From: JANQHS01 sp965227315
GTDB taxonomy: Bacteria > Bacteroidota > Bacteroidia > Cytophagales > CCMP332
Direction of reading: 5' to 3'
Assembly: GCA_965227315.1 (NCBI GenBank)
Contig: OZ245737.1
Coordinates: 310,001-374,000 of the forward strand
DNA: 64,000 bases
The position numbers and the translations under genes were made by a program. The notes under the pieces were generated by a model. It had not been told where the DNA came from. It made no database searches and saw only the letters and a program-made list of their open reading frames with translations. Position 1 is the first letter of the stretch; every line of letters starts with the position of its first letter. Positions 9,201-16,742 of this stretch are shown here, in pieces.

Positions 9201-11346
9201 CATTGTCGATCGAGTCTGTTCCAATGATGACCGCCCCGGAGTTATTGTTGTTGATATTCGTGCCATCCAGATTGGTCCAAAGAATACTATCTGATAGATT
9301 CACGTAACCAACATCTCCGTTGTTATTGATGGTCAGTAGATTGCGCCCATTTCCGGCATAATCACCCAAACGAATAGTACCACCCGAGATATGTAATGCC
9401 TCCTGGGGAGAAGAATTTCCTATTCCGACATTTCCCGAAAAGTAGTTGTAATCCTCCCCGGCTGTGAAGACGCCATACTCGGTCCCTGAACCTGAGCCGC
9501 TTTGAGAGACATACAAACCGTATTGAATCGCTGTCCCAGTATTAGCCATATTCACGTATTGGCCATAATTGCTTCCGGATCCCGAGGTGGAGATCTGTGC
9601 GTACTCTGCGTACATGTTTCCGTTTGAAGACCCTGAAACAATGGAGAGCTCTCCATAGGCATCACCTGTTCCGAGATGCTGAACCACGTTTCTTTCACCG
9701 AAGATCTGTGAGGTGTTTGATGCCGCCCCGGTCACATCATTGTAAGTACCATACCTTTGTCCGCTGCCTGAGGAAAGCACTCGGTTATAGGCTCCGTATA
9801 CCACACCGGTAGCTCCGCTTGGGCTCATGAAATTGTACGTGCCGTACAAAGCGGAACCGCTGCCCGAAGTCCCTAGCAAATTCACATAATTCCCATATTT
9901 ATCTCCGGTTCCGGCATTACTCAAGTTGATGAACAAGCCATATTTTGGAGAGGCGCCATTGTAAATATTCTCGATTCTCAAACCTCCTAGTCTTCCATTG
10001 TTTTGCAATGTGGTAGAATAATTGACATTTAGGGAACTGGTGTTAATTCCAATTCCTCCAGTGACTGGCTTACTCCAAATATCCGTTCCATCCGTAATCC
10101 AAATTGCTGTATCAGCAGCAGTAAGCAATGGATTTCCATCCCAGAAAAGACCTCCGCCGACATTGTATAGACGATTGTTCGTTACACCTGGAGCAACCCC
10201 GAGGTTTGACAAACCAATAAATCCGTTGAACAGTCCGTCACCATCCACATGGAGCTGTACAAGCGGACTGGTTACATTACCTATACCTACGTTCCCTGCA
10301 TCATCGATCACCACAGAGAACTCCCCGGCAGGACTGTTAAAGATGTAAAATTTATCATCCAGGCCGCTTCCGGCAGAAGAACCATCGACTCCAATCGCAT
10401 AGGCGGTGTTGTCGTTCCACAGATTTAATGCAGCAGCACCTGTTGCATGCTTATTCTCGATCTCCAGAGAAACAAAATTCCCAGCCAGGCTGTCTGTGAC
10501 ATCCAACTGGGTATCAGGATTCCAGTCACCTATTCCAACATAACCCGTAGGATTGATCACCATTCTTGCGACACCCGCATTATCATCATAAAGGAAAAAA
10601 TCCCCTCCTTTAGTCGATCCGTCATAACGAAGCTCAAAGCGGTTCACATCATTGACCAGATCGAAGGAAGAGATCCCGTTGGCATTGGTGTTCTCGGCCA
10701 TGATCGAAACAAAACCGTCATTGGAATCAGCGCTAACAACGAACATCTCCCCTGGTGATGTGGTACCGATCCCTACCCGGCCCCTTTCATCCAGGACCAT
10801 GTTATTCGCACCATTGGTTCCGAATTGAATCGGTTGATTTTCCTGATTCATTATGATTCCAACTCCAGCTGCACTTTCCACGATAACCAAACCATCGGAA
10901 CCAGTGGCTCCGGTTCCTGAGGAGGTCAAAATCAGCGCTGAGCCTCCGGATGCATTATGAATATGTAGATTTTGTGCAGGGGTGTTGATGCCAATCCCTA
11001 CTCCTCCGGAGTTGAGGCTATATATATCATTTCCGGAAACTCCCCATCGGGCGGTATCACCGACTGGTGTGAGGGAAACAAACCTGGTTCCATCCCAAAC
11101 ATAAAGATCTCCGACCACCGTGTCATAGACCATCATGCCATTATCGAAAACCCCCAGGCCAAGGTAAATGTCGTTCGTGTCAACCCTAGGGAGCAAAAGA
11201 CCTTTGTCAGAAGAGAAAAGGTCCAAAAGGGCCGTTGGTCTTGGGTTTGTTGTACCAATGCCGACATTATCCTGTGCAAGGGTTTTGGATTGACTCAGAC
11301 ATAGCAAAGCCAGGACAGGAAGGCCGACGAGCAGTAACTTTCTCAT
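6271..11346 (-). CDS. Giant secreted fibre-like protein B with Y-G-x-Y repeats and C-terminal S74 chaperone domain
   Basis: 1691 aa from ATG 11346; the frame is open upstream to 11418, but MRK matches the paralogues. After a signal peptide (1-24) comes the same DNVGIGTTNP/WDGT block as in A. The long middle is built of beta-rich repeats: VGIG-x(3)-P linkers, and runs of about 20 aa with G-T-G-x(3)-Y-G-x-Y. Four modules end in Y-G-[IV]-[YF]-x(3)-E-[ED]-x-N-Y. The S74 domain has Ser1548 and Lys1553 in SDRRLK, then a coiled coil with an acidic tail. The architecture implies a trimeric fibre released from its chaperone. Size and repeat count exceed most tail-fibre-domain proteins; no ligand or enzyme domain is visible. 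Confidence 0.8.
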   Translation of the reverse strand: MRKLLLVGLPVLALLCLSQSKTLAQDNVGIGTTNPRPTALLDLFSSDKGLLLPRVDTNDIYLGLGVFDNGMMVYDTVVGDLYVWDGTRFVSLTPVGDTARWGVSGNDIYSLNSGGVGIGINTPAQNLHIHNASGGSALILTSSGTGATGSDGLVIVESAAGVGIIMNQENQPIQFGTNGANNMVLDERGRVGIGTTSPGEMFVVSADSNDGFVSIMAENTNANGISSFDLVNDVNRFELRYDGSTKGGDFFLYDDNAGVARMVINPTGYVGIGDWNPDTQLDVTDSLAGNFVSLEIENKHATGAAALNLWNDNTAYAIGVDGSSAGSGLDDKFYIFNSPAGEFSVVIDDAGNVGIGNVTSPLVQLHVDGDGLFNGFIGLSNLGVAPGVTNNRLYNVGGGLFWDGNPLLTAADTAIWITDGTDIWSKPVTGGIGINTSSLNVNYSTTLQNNGRLGGLRIENIYNGASPKYGLFINLSNAGTGDKYGNYVNLLGTSGSGSALYGTYNFMSPSGATGVVYGAYNRVLSSGSGQRYGTYNDVTGAASNTSQIFGERNVVQHLGTGDAYGELSIVSGSSNGNMYAEYAQISTSGSGSNYGQYVNMANTGTAIQYGLYVSQSGSGSGTEYGVFTAGEDYNYFSGNVGIGNSSPQEALHISGGTIRLGDYAGNGRNLLTINNNGDVGYVNLSDSILWTNLDGTNINNNNSGAVIIGTDSIDNGKLQIVTQANENSINAWRYTSNNAPVNFRGLKSRGTEAVPSAVQNNDYLFGLSAAGYDGTSYTSSGRILFRAGENFNSTDHGTGILFETAGLGSVSPSTRMVISPDGDVGIGTPTPVNRLAVYDNTSLATTSIIANEVTGLNATLAGTKALRVSVYDDIASPNAVAAIEARVGGSGTATQTGVLGYAEGSGTLNYNRGLAGVASNNTATNIGVDAYATGNTGINYGIRSFTAGTQTSSKYGIFNDVTGNGTLYGLYNDFDVSATNTTTNYGIYNLIRPNGTGQVRGLYQIFTAVGSGIRYGMYNLMQVNAANNSSIFGARNDIDQDGGGNAYGYYANLYGSGTANTYAFYGSNSNGGTGDYGIYMTNEERNYLTGNLGIGNNNPLDRLYVQSTTTGEGVTINNNAADGDPVLTFATNGVDNWSMGIDDSDGDAFKIGRATIGTSTIINIETTGNVGIGTTAPTTGYRTHVSSDLLGGSYVDLTYTGASTQYGLFVNSANTGTGVKYGYYLNLDGTAGDASSIYGQRLIVDPFGTGTSYGSLVNMSAQGTGIRYGYFANMIHASGNTSAVYGFRSDIDQDGSGAAYGIYSRLDGSGTGTTYAAFLNNVNAGSGDYGIYTTGEERNYIENTLGLGTSTPTSTYQLHVAGGTTDLRAVHANNTYTGSSQHYGLFSWMSGAGTGNAIGLYISNSSTTSGVEYGVYSTGEDRNYFAGSMGFGTTNPQNRLDVEGSAVIGAARSGSTAAPANGLLVQGFVGMGDVTTPAQPLHVQDNRSGNRVAFFHNTNTGTTADGIAIRLENTSSSNDYVYFERTSGLVQGRIAGNGSGSVSYLTSSDRRLKTNISKFEGGLDMVLKMKPKNYVFKSSPDIDRVGFIAQELDDIFPEAVSGDSALSVDEEPMMVDYSKLTPVLTSSVQELHQIIMDQQKLINSQKAEISGLKNNQGNFEAQLDAMKTQIQMILENGSEVEMNGSAEEPGN

Positions 11347-11499
11347 GGTGGTATAATTTTCCGAACTAAATCTAAAAAAAACAGGAAATCTGATTACCTG
11401 ATTATACGGAAAACCCAAGAAAAGTTTTGATCAACTCATCGGAATAAGGCGGAGCTTGAGCTAGTCGCCGTAGACCTCAAATATTGCTTTAATAGGGGA

Positions 11500-13986
11500 T
11501 CAATTATCTCCTACCTCATCATCACTCTGAGGCTGATTGGCTCCCTCCCTTAGATCTGTCGAGACACCATAGGCTTCGGGGTGTAAATATGTGCCCCTGT
11601 TGATGGGGTCCTTGTCAATGGCATTCGGAATTCTGTTTGCATTGGCAAACGGATCCTTACGAACACCCGTGACCTGCCAGCTCACCTCCACATTCGGCTG
11701 ATCCGTGCGAATTGTAAACTTGTTCCCACTCACTTTTTCCTCAATGATCGCATTGGCAAACGTGCCCACAACGGTCAGCTGATATCGAAAATCCCTGTTC
11801 AGGGCTTCAAAATAATCCGGCAATTCCACACTGGCCCGACCCTGAGCATCTGTCGTCACATTACCATTATAAACATTCATCATATCCGGACTTTCCACAA
11901 AACTGTGGTAGAGGTATTTGTTGGTCGGATCAAGCGGGTGGTCAATTTTGAAAGAGCCACCTCCCTTGGATATGGTTCCCGGAACGGAAAGCGCGCCAGT
12001 TTCCGAAAGCCTCATTCTTCCATCCACCCCTCCGGTCCTCCACATCAACCCATCATTGGAATACTGGAAAAAGAATCCGGCACGAATACTGGAGGCATCA
12101 TCATTAAAGGTTAGCCCTGCAAATCCACTTCCATTCAACTCAAAATAGGCCGAAGAATTGTCCTCCATATATATGTCGACAAGGCTACTCAATGTTCCCG
12201 TACCTGTTCCATTTCCTCCGTAAACCCTAAGGAGTTCGGAAGATTCCCTGACAGTGGTGCCAATTCCCACGAAATTGGAAAAGTAATTCCGGTCCTCACC
12301 GGTCGAATAAACGCCGTATTCGGTCCCTGAAGTGGCACTGGCATTATTGATAAATAGTCCGTAGGCCGTAGAAGAACCTCCGGATGCCGACATGTGTGAG
12401 TAGAGACCGATCTGCGAAAAGGCTCCGGTGTAATCATTGTCAGCATAGATAGTATAAGGGTTGGCAGAGGTTGAACTAAGAACATAAAGCTTGTATGTGC
12501 TGCTCGGTGTTGATGTGCCAATTCCAACCTGGCCTGAGAAATAATTGTAGGTTTCACCGGTGGTATAAATCCCCCATTGATTTCCCGTAGTCGTCGAGGA
12601 GCCCAGATTGGCATAAAATCCATAGGCTGCCCCGGTTCCGTCATGATTGACCCAGGAATAGCTTCCGGTGGCACTGCTCGCCTCTCCTGAAGGCTGCGAA
12701 ACCTGATTATAGGTACCATACTTCACTCCTCCTCCCTGACTGGAAACATTGGTGACCAGGCCGTATTTGGTGCTTACTCCATCATAGAAATTGTCCAGCC
12801 TGATTCCCCATGGTGTAGTTGTATTCGTACTGGGGATGCTCAACCACATTTTATAGGTACCGCTTCCTATTGCACCAATGCCCACATTCCCTTCGACAGA
12901 CAGACCATCGGTAGGTGCGGTATTGGCACCTGAATAAGATGAACCCACTACCATTGCCCCCTCAACATCCAGTCGGTTTACAGGGGTATTGGTTCCCAGG
13001 CCAAGGCTGTTGGTGCCCTGCTCCAGATAAAAGGCATAATTGCCTCCAGCTCCATTTTGCCAATCAAGAATTCTGAAATCACCTGCTCCGCCCGTTCCCC
13101 AATCTCCCACGACCCAATTATCCAAGCCGGAGGTGCGGAGTCCAAGAAATACGTTTTCCGTGGTATTTCCTCTGTCAATGAATAGATATGCCTGATCATC
13201 GGAAGAACCTATTCTTCCAGTTGCATCCCCGGCCTTGAAAAGATCAAAATTGAAACTAGGCGAAGAATTTGCCACGCCAAGATTCCCTTCTACGATCAAC
13301 CCATTTGTCGGTGCTGCGAAAGCTCCGGAAAAAGACGAACCTATGGCCACGCCACCCTCCACATCAAGGGTATTTACAGGAGTATTTGTTCCAATGCCCA
13401 TAGCCCCTCCGTCAAGAGTGATCCTATCATTGCTGCCAAGTATCGAGAAGCCCGAAATTTTGAATTTATCCCCATCGCTTGCATCCATTCCCATTGTATA
13501 TGCTGATCCGCTACCCGAATTTCTAAAACCATAGCTGACATCACCGGAGGCATTCTGGTTTTCGATTCCCATAACAGGTACCGCACTAGCCAGGTTTTGG
13601 ATCACCTGGAAACTGAGGGCCGTAGATGTGCCTCCAATGACCACCCCACTTGAATTGATGTTGTAGATATCACCAAGGTTGTTTCTCCAATAATTGGGCT
13701 CGCCAGTCGTAAGTGATTGCCAATTGCTACCATCGTAATACATCAAAAGGTCTACATCGGCAGCATAGAACATCATTCCTTCAACGCTTAGTCCAGGATA
13801 TGTGGCTGTATCTGCGGCATTGGCAATCCTGGAAATCAGGAATCCCTTGTCGCTGGACAAAAGTTCGAGTATTGCACCGGGGTTGGGAGTTGTCGTTCCA
13901 ATCCCCACATTATCCTGGGCCTTAGATACAATGCTGAGCAAAACGATGAGGGTCACACAGAGACATCCGCACAAAATCTTTCTCAT
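11500..13986 (-). CDS. Giant secreted fibre-like protein C with a non-S74 C-terminal module
   Basis: 828 aa from ATG 13986 (MRK start as in A and B). It shares the signal peptide, DNVGIGTTTP block, VEGNLGV/VEGNVGIG linkers and two Y-G-[IV]-Y-x-T-G-E modules with protein B. Instead of S74 it ends in a module starting FKIDHPLDP, with YLYHSFVESPDMMNVYNG, ALNRDFRYQLTVVG and SWQVTGVRKDPFAN. I recognise this as a conserved C-terminal domain of unassigned function seen in other repeat-rich secreted proteins. The cluster thus combines one stalk type with two alternative C-termini. It is probably the first gene of the cluster; the gap to gene B is about 150 nt. Confidence 0.75.
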   Translation of the reverse strand: MRKILCGCLCVTLIVLLSIVSKAQDNVGIGTTTPNPGAILELLSSDKGFLISRIANAADTATYPGLSVEGMMFYAADVDLLMYYDGSNWQSLTTGEPNYWRNNLGDIYNINSSGVVIGGTSTALSFQVIQNLASAVPVMGIENQNASGDVSYGFRNSGSGSAYTMGMDASDGDKFKISGFSILGSNDRITLDGGAMGIGTNTPVNTLDVEGGVAIGSSFSGAFAAPTNGLIVEGNLGVANSSPSFNFDLFKAGDATGRIGSSDDQAYLFIDRGNTTENVFLGLRTSGLDNWVVGDWGTGGAGDFRILDWQNGAGGNYAFYLEQGTNSLGLGTNTPVNRLDVEGAMVVGSSYSGANTAPTDGLSVEGNVGIGAIGSGTYKMWLSIPSTNTTTPWGIRLDNFYDGVSTKYGLVTNVSSQGGGVKYGTYNQVSQPSGEASSATGSYSWVNHDGTGAAYGFYANLGSSTTTGNQWGIYTTGETYNYFSGQVGIGTSTPSSTYKLYVLSSTSANPYTIYADNDYTGAFSQIGLYSHMSASGGSSTAYGLFINNASATSGTEYGVYSTGEDRNYFSNFVGIGTTVRESSELLRVYGGNGTGTGTLSSLVDIYMEDNSSAYFELNGSGFAGLTFNDDASSIRAGFFFQYSNDGLMWRTGGVDGRMRLSETGALSVPGTISKGGGSFKIDHPLDPTNKYLYHSFVESPDMMNVYNGNVTTDAQGRASVELPDYFEALNRDFRYQLTVVGTFANAIIEEKVSGNKFTIRTDQPNVEVSWQVTGVRKDPFANANRIPNAIDKDPINRGTYLHPEAYGVSTDLREGANQPQSDDEVGDN

Positions 13987-14115
13987 AGTAATGAAGGTTG
14001 GTAGTATAAAATTAACCAATATAGATGGCATATTTACCTATATATACATTTTGAGCAAAAAAGGTGTTGTTCTTCCAACTCTTTTCTGAGAATAAGCGAA
14101 CAATACAAGGGAACT

Positions 14116-14982
14116 GTGGATCATCATAATAAAGGCTTGATATACAGGAATATTACTATGGCTTTTCTGTTTTTGGTCCTTTTATCCGTAGAAGCGAGCA
14201 GCCAAATAACAGTCAAGGGGACAGTCTATGATTCCGCATCAAGGCAGCCCCTTCCTTTTGTCAATATTGGGGTCAGAGGTCAAAATCTGGGTACGGTAAG
14301 TCTTCAGGATGGAAAATTTGAATTGACAGGGCTATCCAAGGGGCAAAAACTCCTGTTTTCAATGGTCGGATACAAATCAACCGAAATCGACATTCAAAGC
14401 CTCCAAGAGGAGATATTTCTGGCAGCTTCGAACACCAGGCTCCAGGAAGTGGTCGTCAAATCAAGCAAGCTCAAAAAGGGTTTTTTGGGAAACAGAACCT
14501 CCAGCAAACTTATCAACGGAGGCTTCAGTGTGGATTTCCTTGGAGCTGAGGCCGGCGTCCCTATTCGGGCAAAAAAGACTGAGACCTTTATCAACACCTT
14601 CCATTTCTTTATCGCCCGAAACGACTATGACTCACTCAGATTCCGTGTAAACATTTATGAACTACGGAATAATGAGGTCGGAAAAAGGATCCTGAACCAT
14701 AATGTGATCATAGAGAATGCAAGCGAAGGATGGAATAATGTAAATCTCGAACCCTATGATGTAAAGGCAGAAGGGGATTTTATGGTCAGCCTTGAATGGT
14801 TAACGGATTTCCCCTGCAATAAGAGCAGAAAGGACGAAAACGGAGAAATCGTGGACGATTGCTATCTAAGGTTTTCCGCCACACTTTTCAAAAAACACAT
14901 TTTCTACCGGGCGGTGTCCCAGGGTGAATTCAGGCTTTTTACAGGAGGAAGTCTTGGTTTTTTGGTGGGAGTGGAACACTGA
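14116..14982 (+). CDS. CarboxypepD_reg-like domain protein, exported
   Basis: 288 aa. A hydrophobic N-terminal segment ending near E-A-S-S-Q (about residue 31) is followed by a beta-sandwich typical of Bacteroidota (residues 35-110): GTVYDSASRQPLPFVNIG, LGTVSLQDGKFELTGL, VGYKSTEI. The rest (115-288) has no recognised domain but contains a Cys-bearing segment P-C-N-K-S and D-D-C-Y. These N-domains often precede TonB-dependent receptors, but no barrel follows here. It is divergent from fibre gene C. An alternative start at 14158 would shorten the signal peptide. Confidence 0.7.
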   Translation: MDHHNKGLIYRNITMAFLFLVLLSVEASSQITVKGTVYDSASRQPLPFVNIGVRGQNLGTVSLQDGKFELTGLSKGQKLLFSMVGYKSTEIDIQSLQEEIFLAASNTRLQEVVVKSSKLKKGFLGNRTSSKLINGGFSVDFLGAEAGVPIRAKKTETFINTFHFFIARNDYDSLRFRVNIYELRNNEVGKRILNHNVIIENASEGWNNVNLEPYDVKAEGDFMVSLEWLTDFPCNKSRKDENGEIVDDCYLRFSATLFKKHIFYRAVSQGEFRLFTGGSLGFLVGVEH

Positions 14983-15111
14983 GCAATTCCATTATCGAAG
15001 CCGGATTGCCTGAAGTCTGCAAGGGATAAAAATAAGTTGTTTCGAAAATCAGGCATGACTGCAGATTGATTCGGGAAATGACTAAATTGAATCCTAAATA
15101 AAACCAAGAAT

Positions 15112-15579
15112 ATGAAAACACTATCCCTACTCGCTGTTTTTACCTTTTTCTTATCCTTTCTATCGTTTGGCCAGAAATACAATTCCGAGCTCGAATACAT
15201 GCAGTCCGAATTTGGAAAAGATAAAAAAGTACTGGTCGGAGATTTTATGGCCCTTACCAAGGAAGAGGCTGATCTTTTTTGGCCTACCTACGATGCCTAC
15301 GAAAAAAGGCGTCAGGAAATGGGCAGAGAAAGATGGGACCTGCTCCAGGAATACCTCAACAACTACAACACCATAGATGATGCCGCTGCGGCGATCTGGA
15401 TGGATAAACTGTTTGATTATCAGGCACGTGAGGGTGCTTTACTGCTCGAGTACTATAGCAAAATGAAAACCATGCTCGGCGCTCGCCGTGGCATGCAGTT
15501 CTACCAGATGGAGATATTCTTCGCGATCGAGATCCGCACGGCCATTATGGAAGAGGTTCCCTTTATCGGGGAAAAATAG
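15112..15579 (+). CDS. Small secreted helical protein, paralogue 1 of 3
   Basis: 155 aa with a signal peptide ending L-S-F-G-Q. The mature part is almost entirely helical and charged, with K-Y-N-S-E-L-E-Y-M, G-K-D-K-K and F-W-P-T-Y-D-A-Y-E-K-R-R. The pattern (helix, L-T/N-x-x-x-A, F-W-P, long charged helix) resembles Spy/CpxP-type periplasmic chaperones, but the LTxxQ signature is not exact, so this is only a structural analogy. First of three tandem paralogues. Confidence 0.6.
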   Translation: MKTLSLLAVFTFFLSFLSFGQKYNSELEYMQSEFGKDKKVLVGDFMALTKEEADLFWPTYDAYEKRRQEMGRERWDLLQEYLNNYNTIDDAAAAIWMDKLFDYQAREGALLLEYYSKMKTMLGARRGMQFYQMEIFFAIEIRTAIMEEVPFIGEK

Positions 15580-15723
15580 AAGAGATACAACAAAAGACGG
15601 AGAATCGAAACCAGGGATTTGGCATTGGCCATTGTAGAGCCAAAGCCAAAAGACCTCAAGCGGAAAAAGCGATCATGGTTTTAATTCCGCCTTTTACTAT
15701 TTTGGAACAGCAATCCAAAAGCA

Positions 15724-16209
15724 ATGAAGAAGCTACTATTTCTAGGATTCGCGGCAATGCTCTTGTCCGGATCCCACCTTTACGGACAAAAGAAAGTCCC
15801 TAAAACCAAGTACAATTCAGAGGCCGAATATATGGCGGCCAATTACGCCAAGGACAAAAAAGACCTGATGGCAGATTATTTAAAACTGAACGAGGATCAG
15901 GCAAAGCAATTTTGGCCCATTTACGACGTCTATGAAAAGAAAAGGTCATTCCTGGCAGAAGAGCGGTTCAGAGGAGTGCAGAAATACCTGGCGGAATATC
16001 GGGAAATGGATGAAGCCAAAGCCGCGGAATGGCTTCCTATGGCCTTTGAATTTCGGAAATCCTATGCCGGACTTTTAGAGTATTATACAAGAAGTATTGA
16101 AGCCCACCTTGGAGCAAAGGTTGCAATTCAGTTCTTTGAGTTGGAGAGTTATTTCCGAGCCGATATCAGAGACAGGATCTACAGCGAAATCCCATTTATA
16201 AACGAATAG
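15724..16209 (+). CDS. Small secreted helical protein, paralogue 2 of 3
   Basis: 161 aa with a signal peptide ending H-L-Y-G-Q. It keeps the motifs of its neighbours: K-Y-N-S-E-A-E-Y-M, K-D-K-K-D-L and F-W-P-I-Y-D-V-Y-E-K-K-R. The next copy starts 2 nt after its stop, so copies 2 and 3 are surely co-transcribed, while a 144-nt gap separates copy 1. Function unknown; an envelope-stress or chaperone-like role is a guess from the helical fold. Confidence 0.6.
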   Translation: MKKLLFLGFAAMLLSGSHLYGQKKVPKTKYNSEAEYMAANYAKDKKDLMADYLKLNEDQAKQFWPIYDVYEKKRSFLAEERFRGVQKYLAEYREMDEAKAAEWLPMAFEFRKSYAGLLEYYTRSIEAHLGAKVAIQFFELESYFRADIRDRIYSEIPFINE

Positions 16210-16211
16210 AA

Positions 16212-16700
16212 ATGAAGAAGTTTAGCATTAGCATTTTTGCCCTTATCGCATTTTCTTTCGCCGGGATCTCACAGGATCTGAAATACAAAACAGAGGCGGA
16301 ATACCTTAAAAAAACCTATGGCAAAGACAAAAAAGAGCTGCTAGAAGGATATCTGGAGCTCGATGAACAACAGGGCAAGATCTTTTGGCCACTGTATGAA
16401 GAGTATGAAGCCAAACGCAAGAAATTAGGAGAAGCCCGCTGGGAAAAATTTCAGATCTTCAATGAAACCCATGATGCGATCGATGATCCGATTGCCGACA
16501 GGTGGTTGGATACCGTCTTCGTCTTCAGGCAGCAATACCTGTCCCTTCTTGAAGATTTTTCTATCAATGTTCAAAGCAAACTCGGATCAATGGTGGCTAT
16601 GCAGACCTACGAATTTGAAGCATACATTCGCGCCGGCACGAGAAAATACCTTACGGAGAGAGCGGCTTTCGTTGGAGAAGGCTTTGTGAAAAAGAAATAG
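16212..16700 (+). CDS. Small secreted helical protein, paralogue 3 of 3
   Basis: 162 aa with a signal peptide ending A-G-I-S-Q. Motifs are K-Y-K-T-E-A-E-Y-L, G-K-D-K-K-E-L-L and F-W-P-L-Y-E-E-Y-E-A-K-R. The C-terminus is extended by G-F-V-K-K-K relative to the paralogues. It converges on the GCS2-CBS gene with a 42-nt gap that holds no clear terminator. Confidence 0.6.
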   Translation: MKKFSISIFALIAFSFAGISQDLKYKTEAEYLKKTYGKDKKELLEGYLELDEQQGKIFWPLYEEYEAKRKKLGEARWEKFQIFNETHDAIDDPIADRWLDTVFVFRQQYLSLLEDFSINVQSKLGSMVAMQTYEFEAYIRAGTRKYLTERAAFVGEGFVKKK

Positions 16701-16742
16701 AAGCGTTCAGGGAAGGTTTGAAGTAGGTATGAGAGCTAAGGC

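Noticed and set aside
4461..10758. Many open frames of 70-130 codons on the plus strand across the fibre genes
   Set aside because: They are complements of repetitive Gly/Asn/Thr-rich coding sequence; repetition keeps several frames open by chance.
3327..13986. Prophage or tail-fibre locus
   Set aside because: S74 domains suggest phage, but there are signal peptides and no capsid, terminase, portal or integrase genes.
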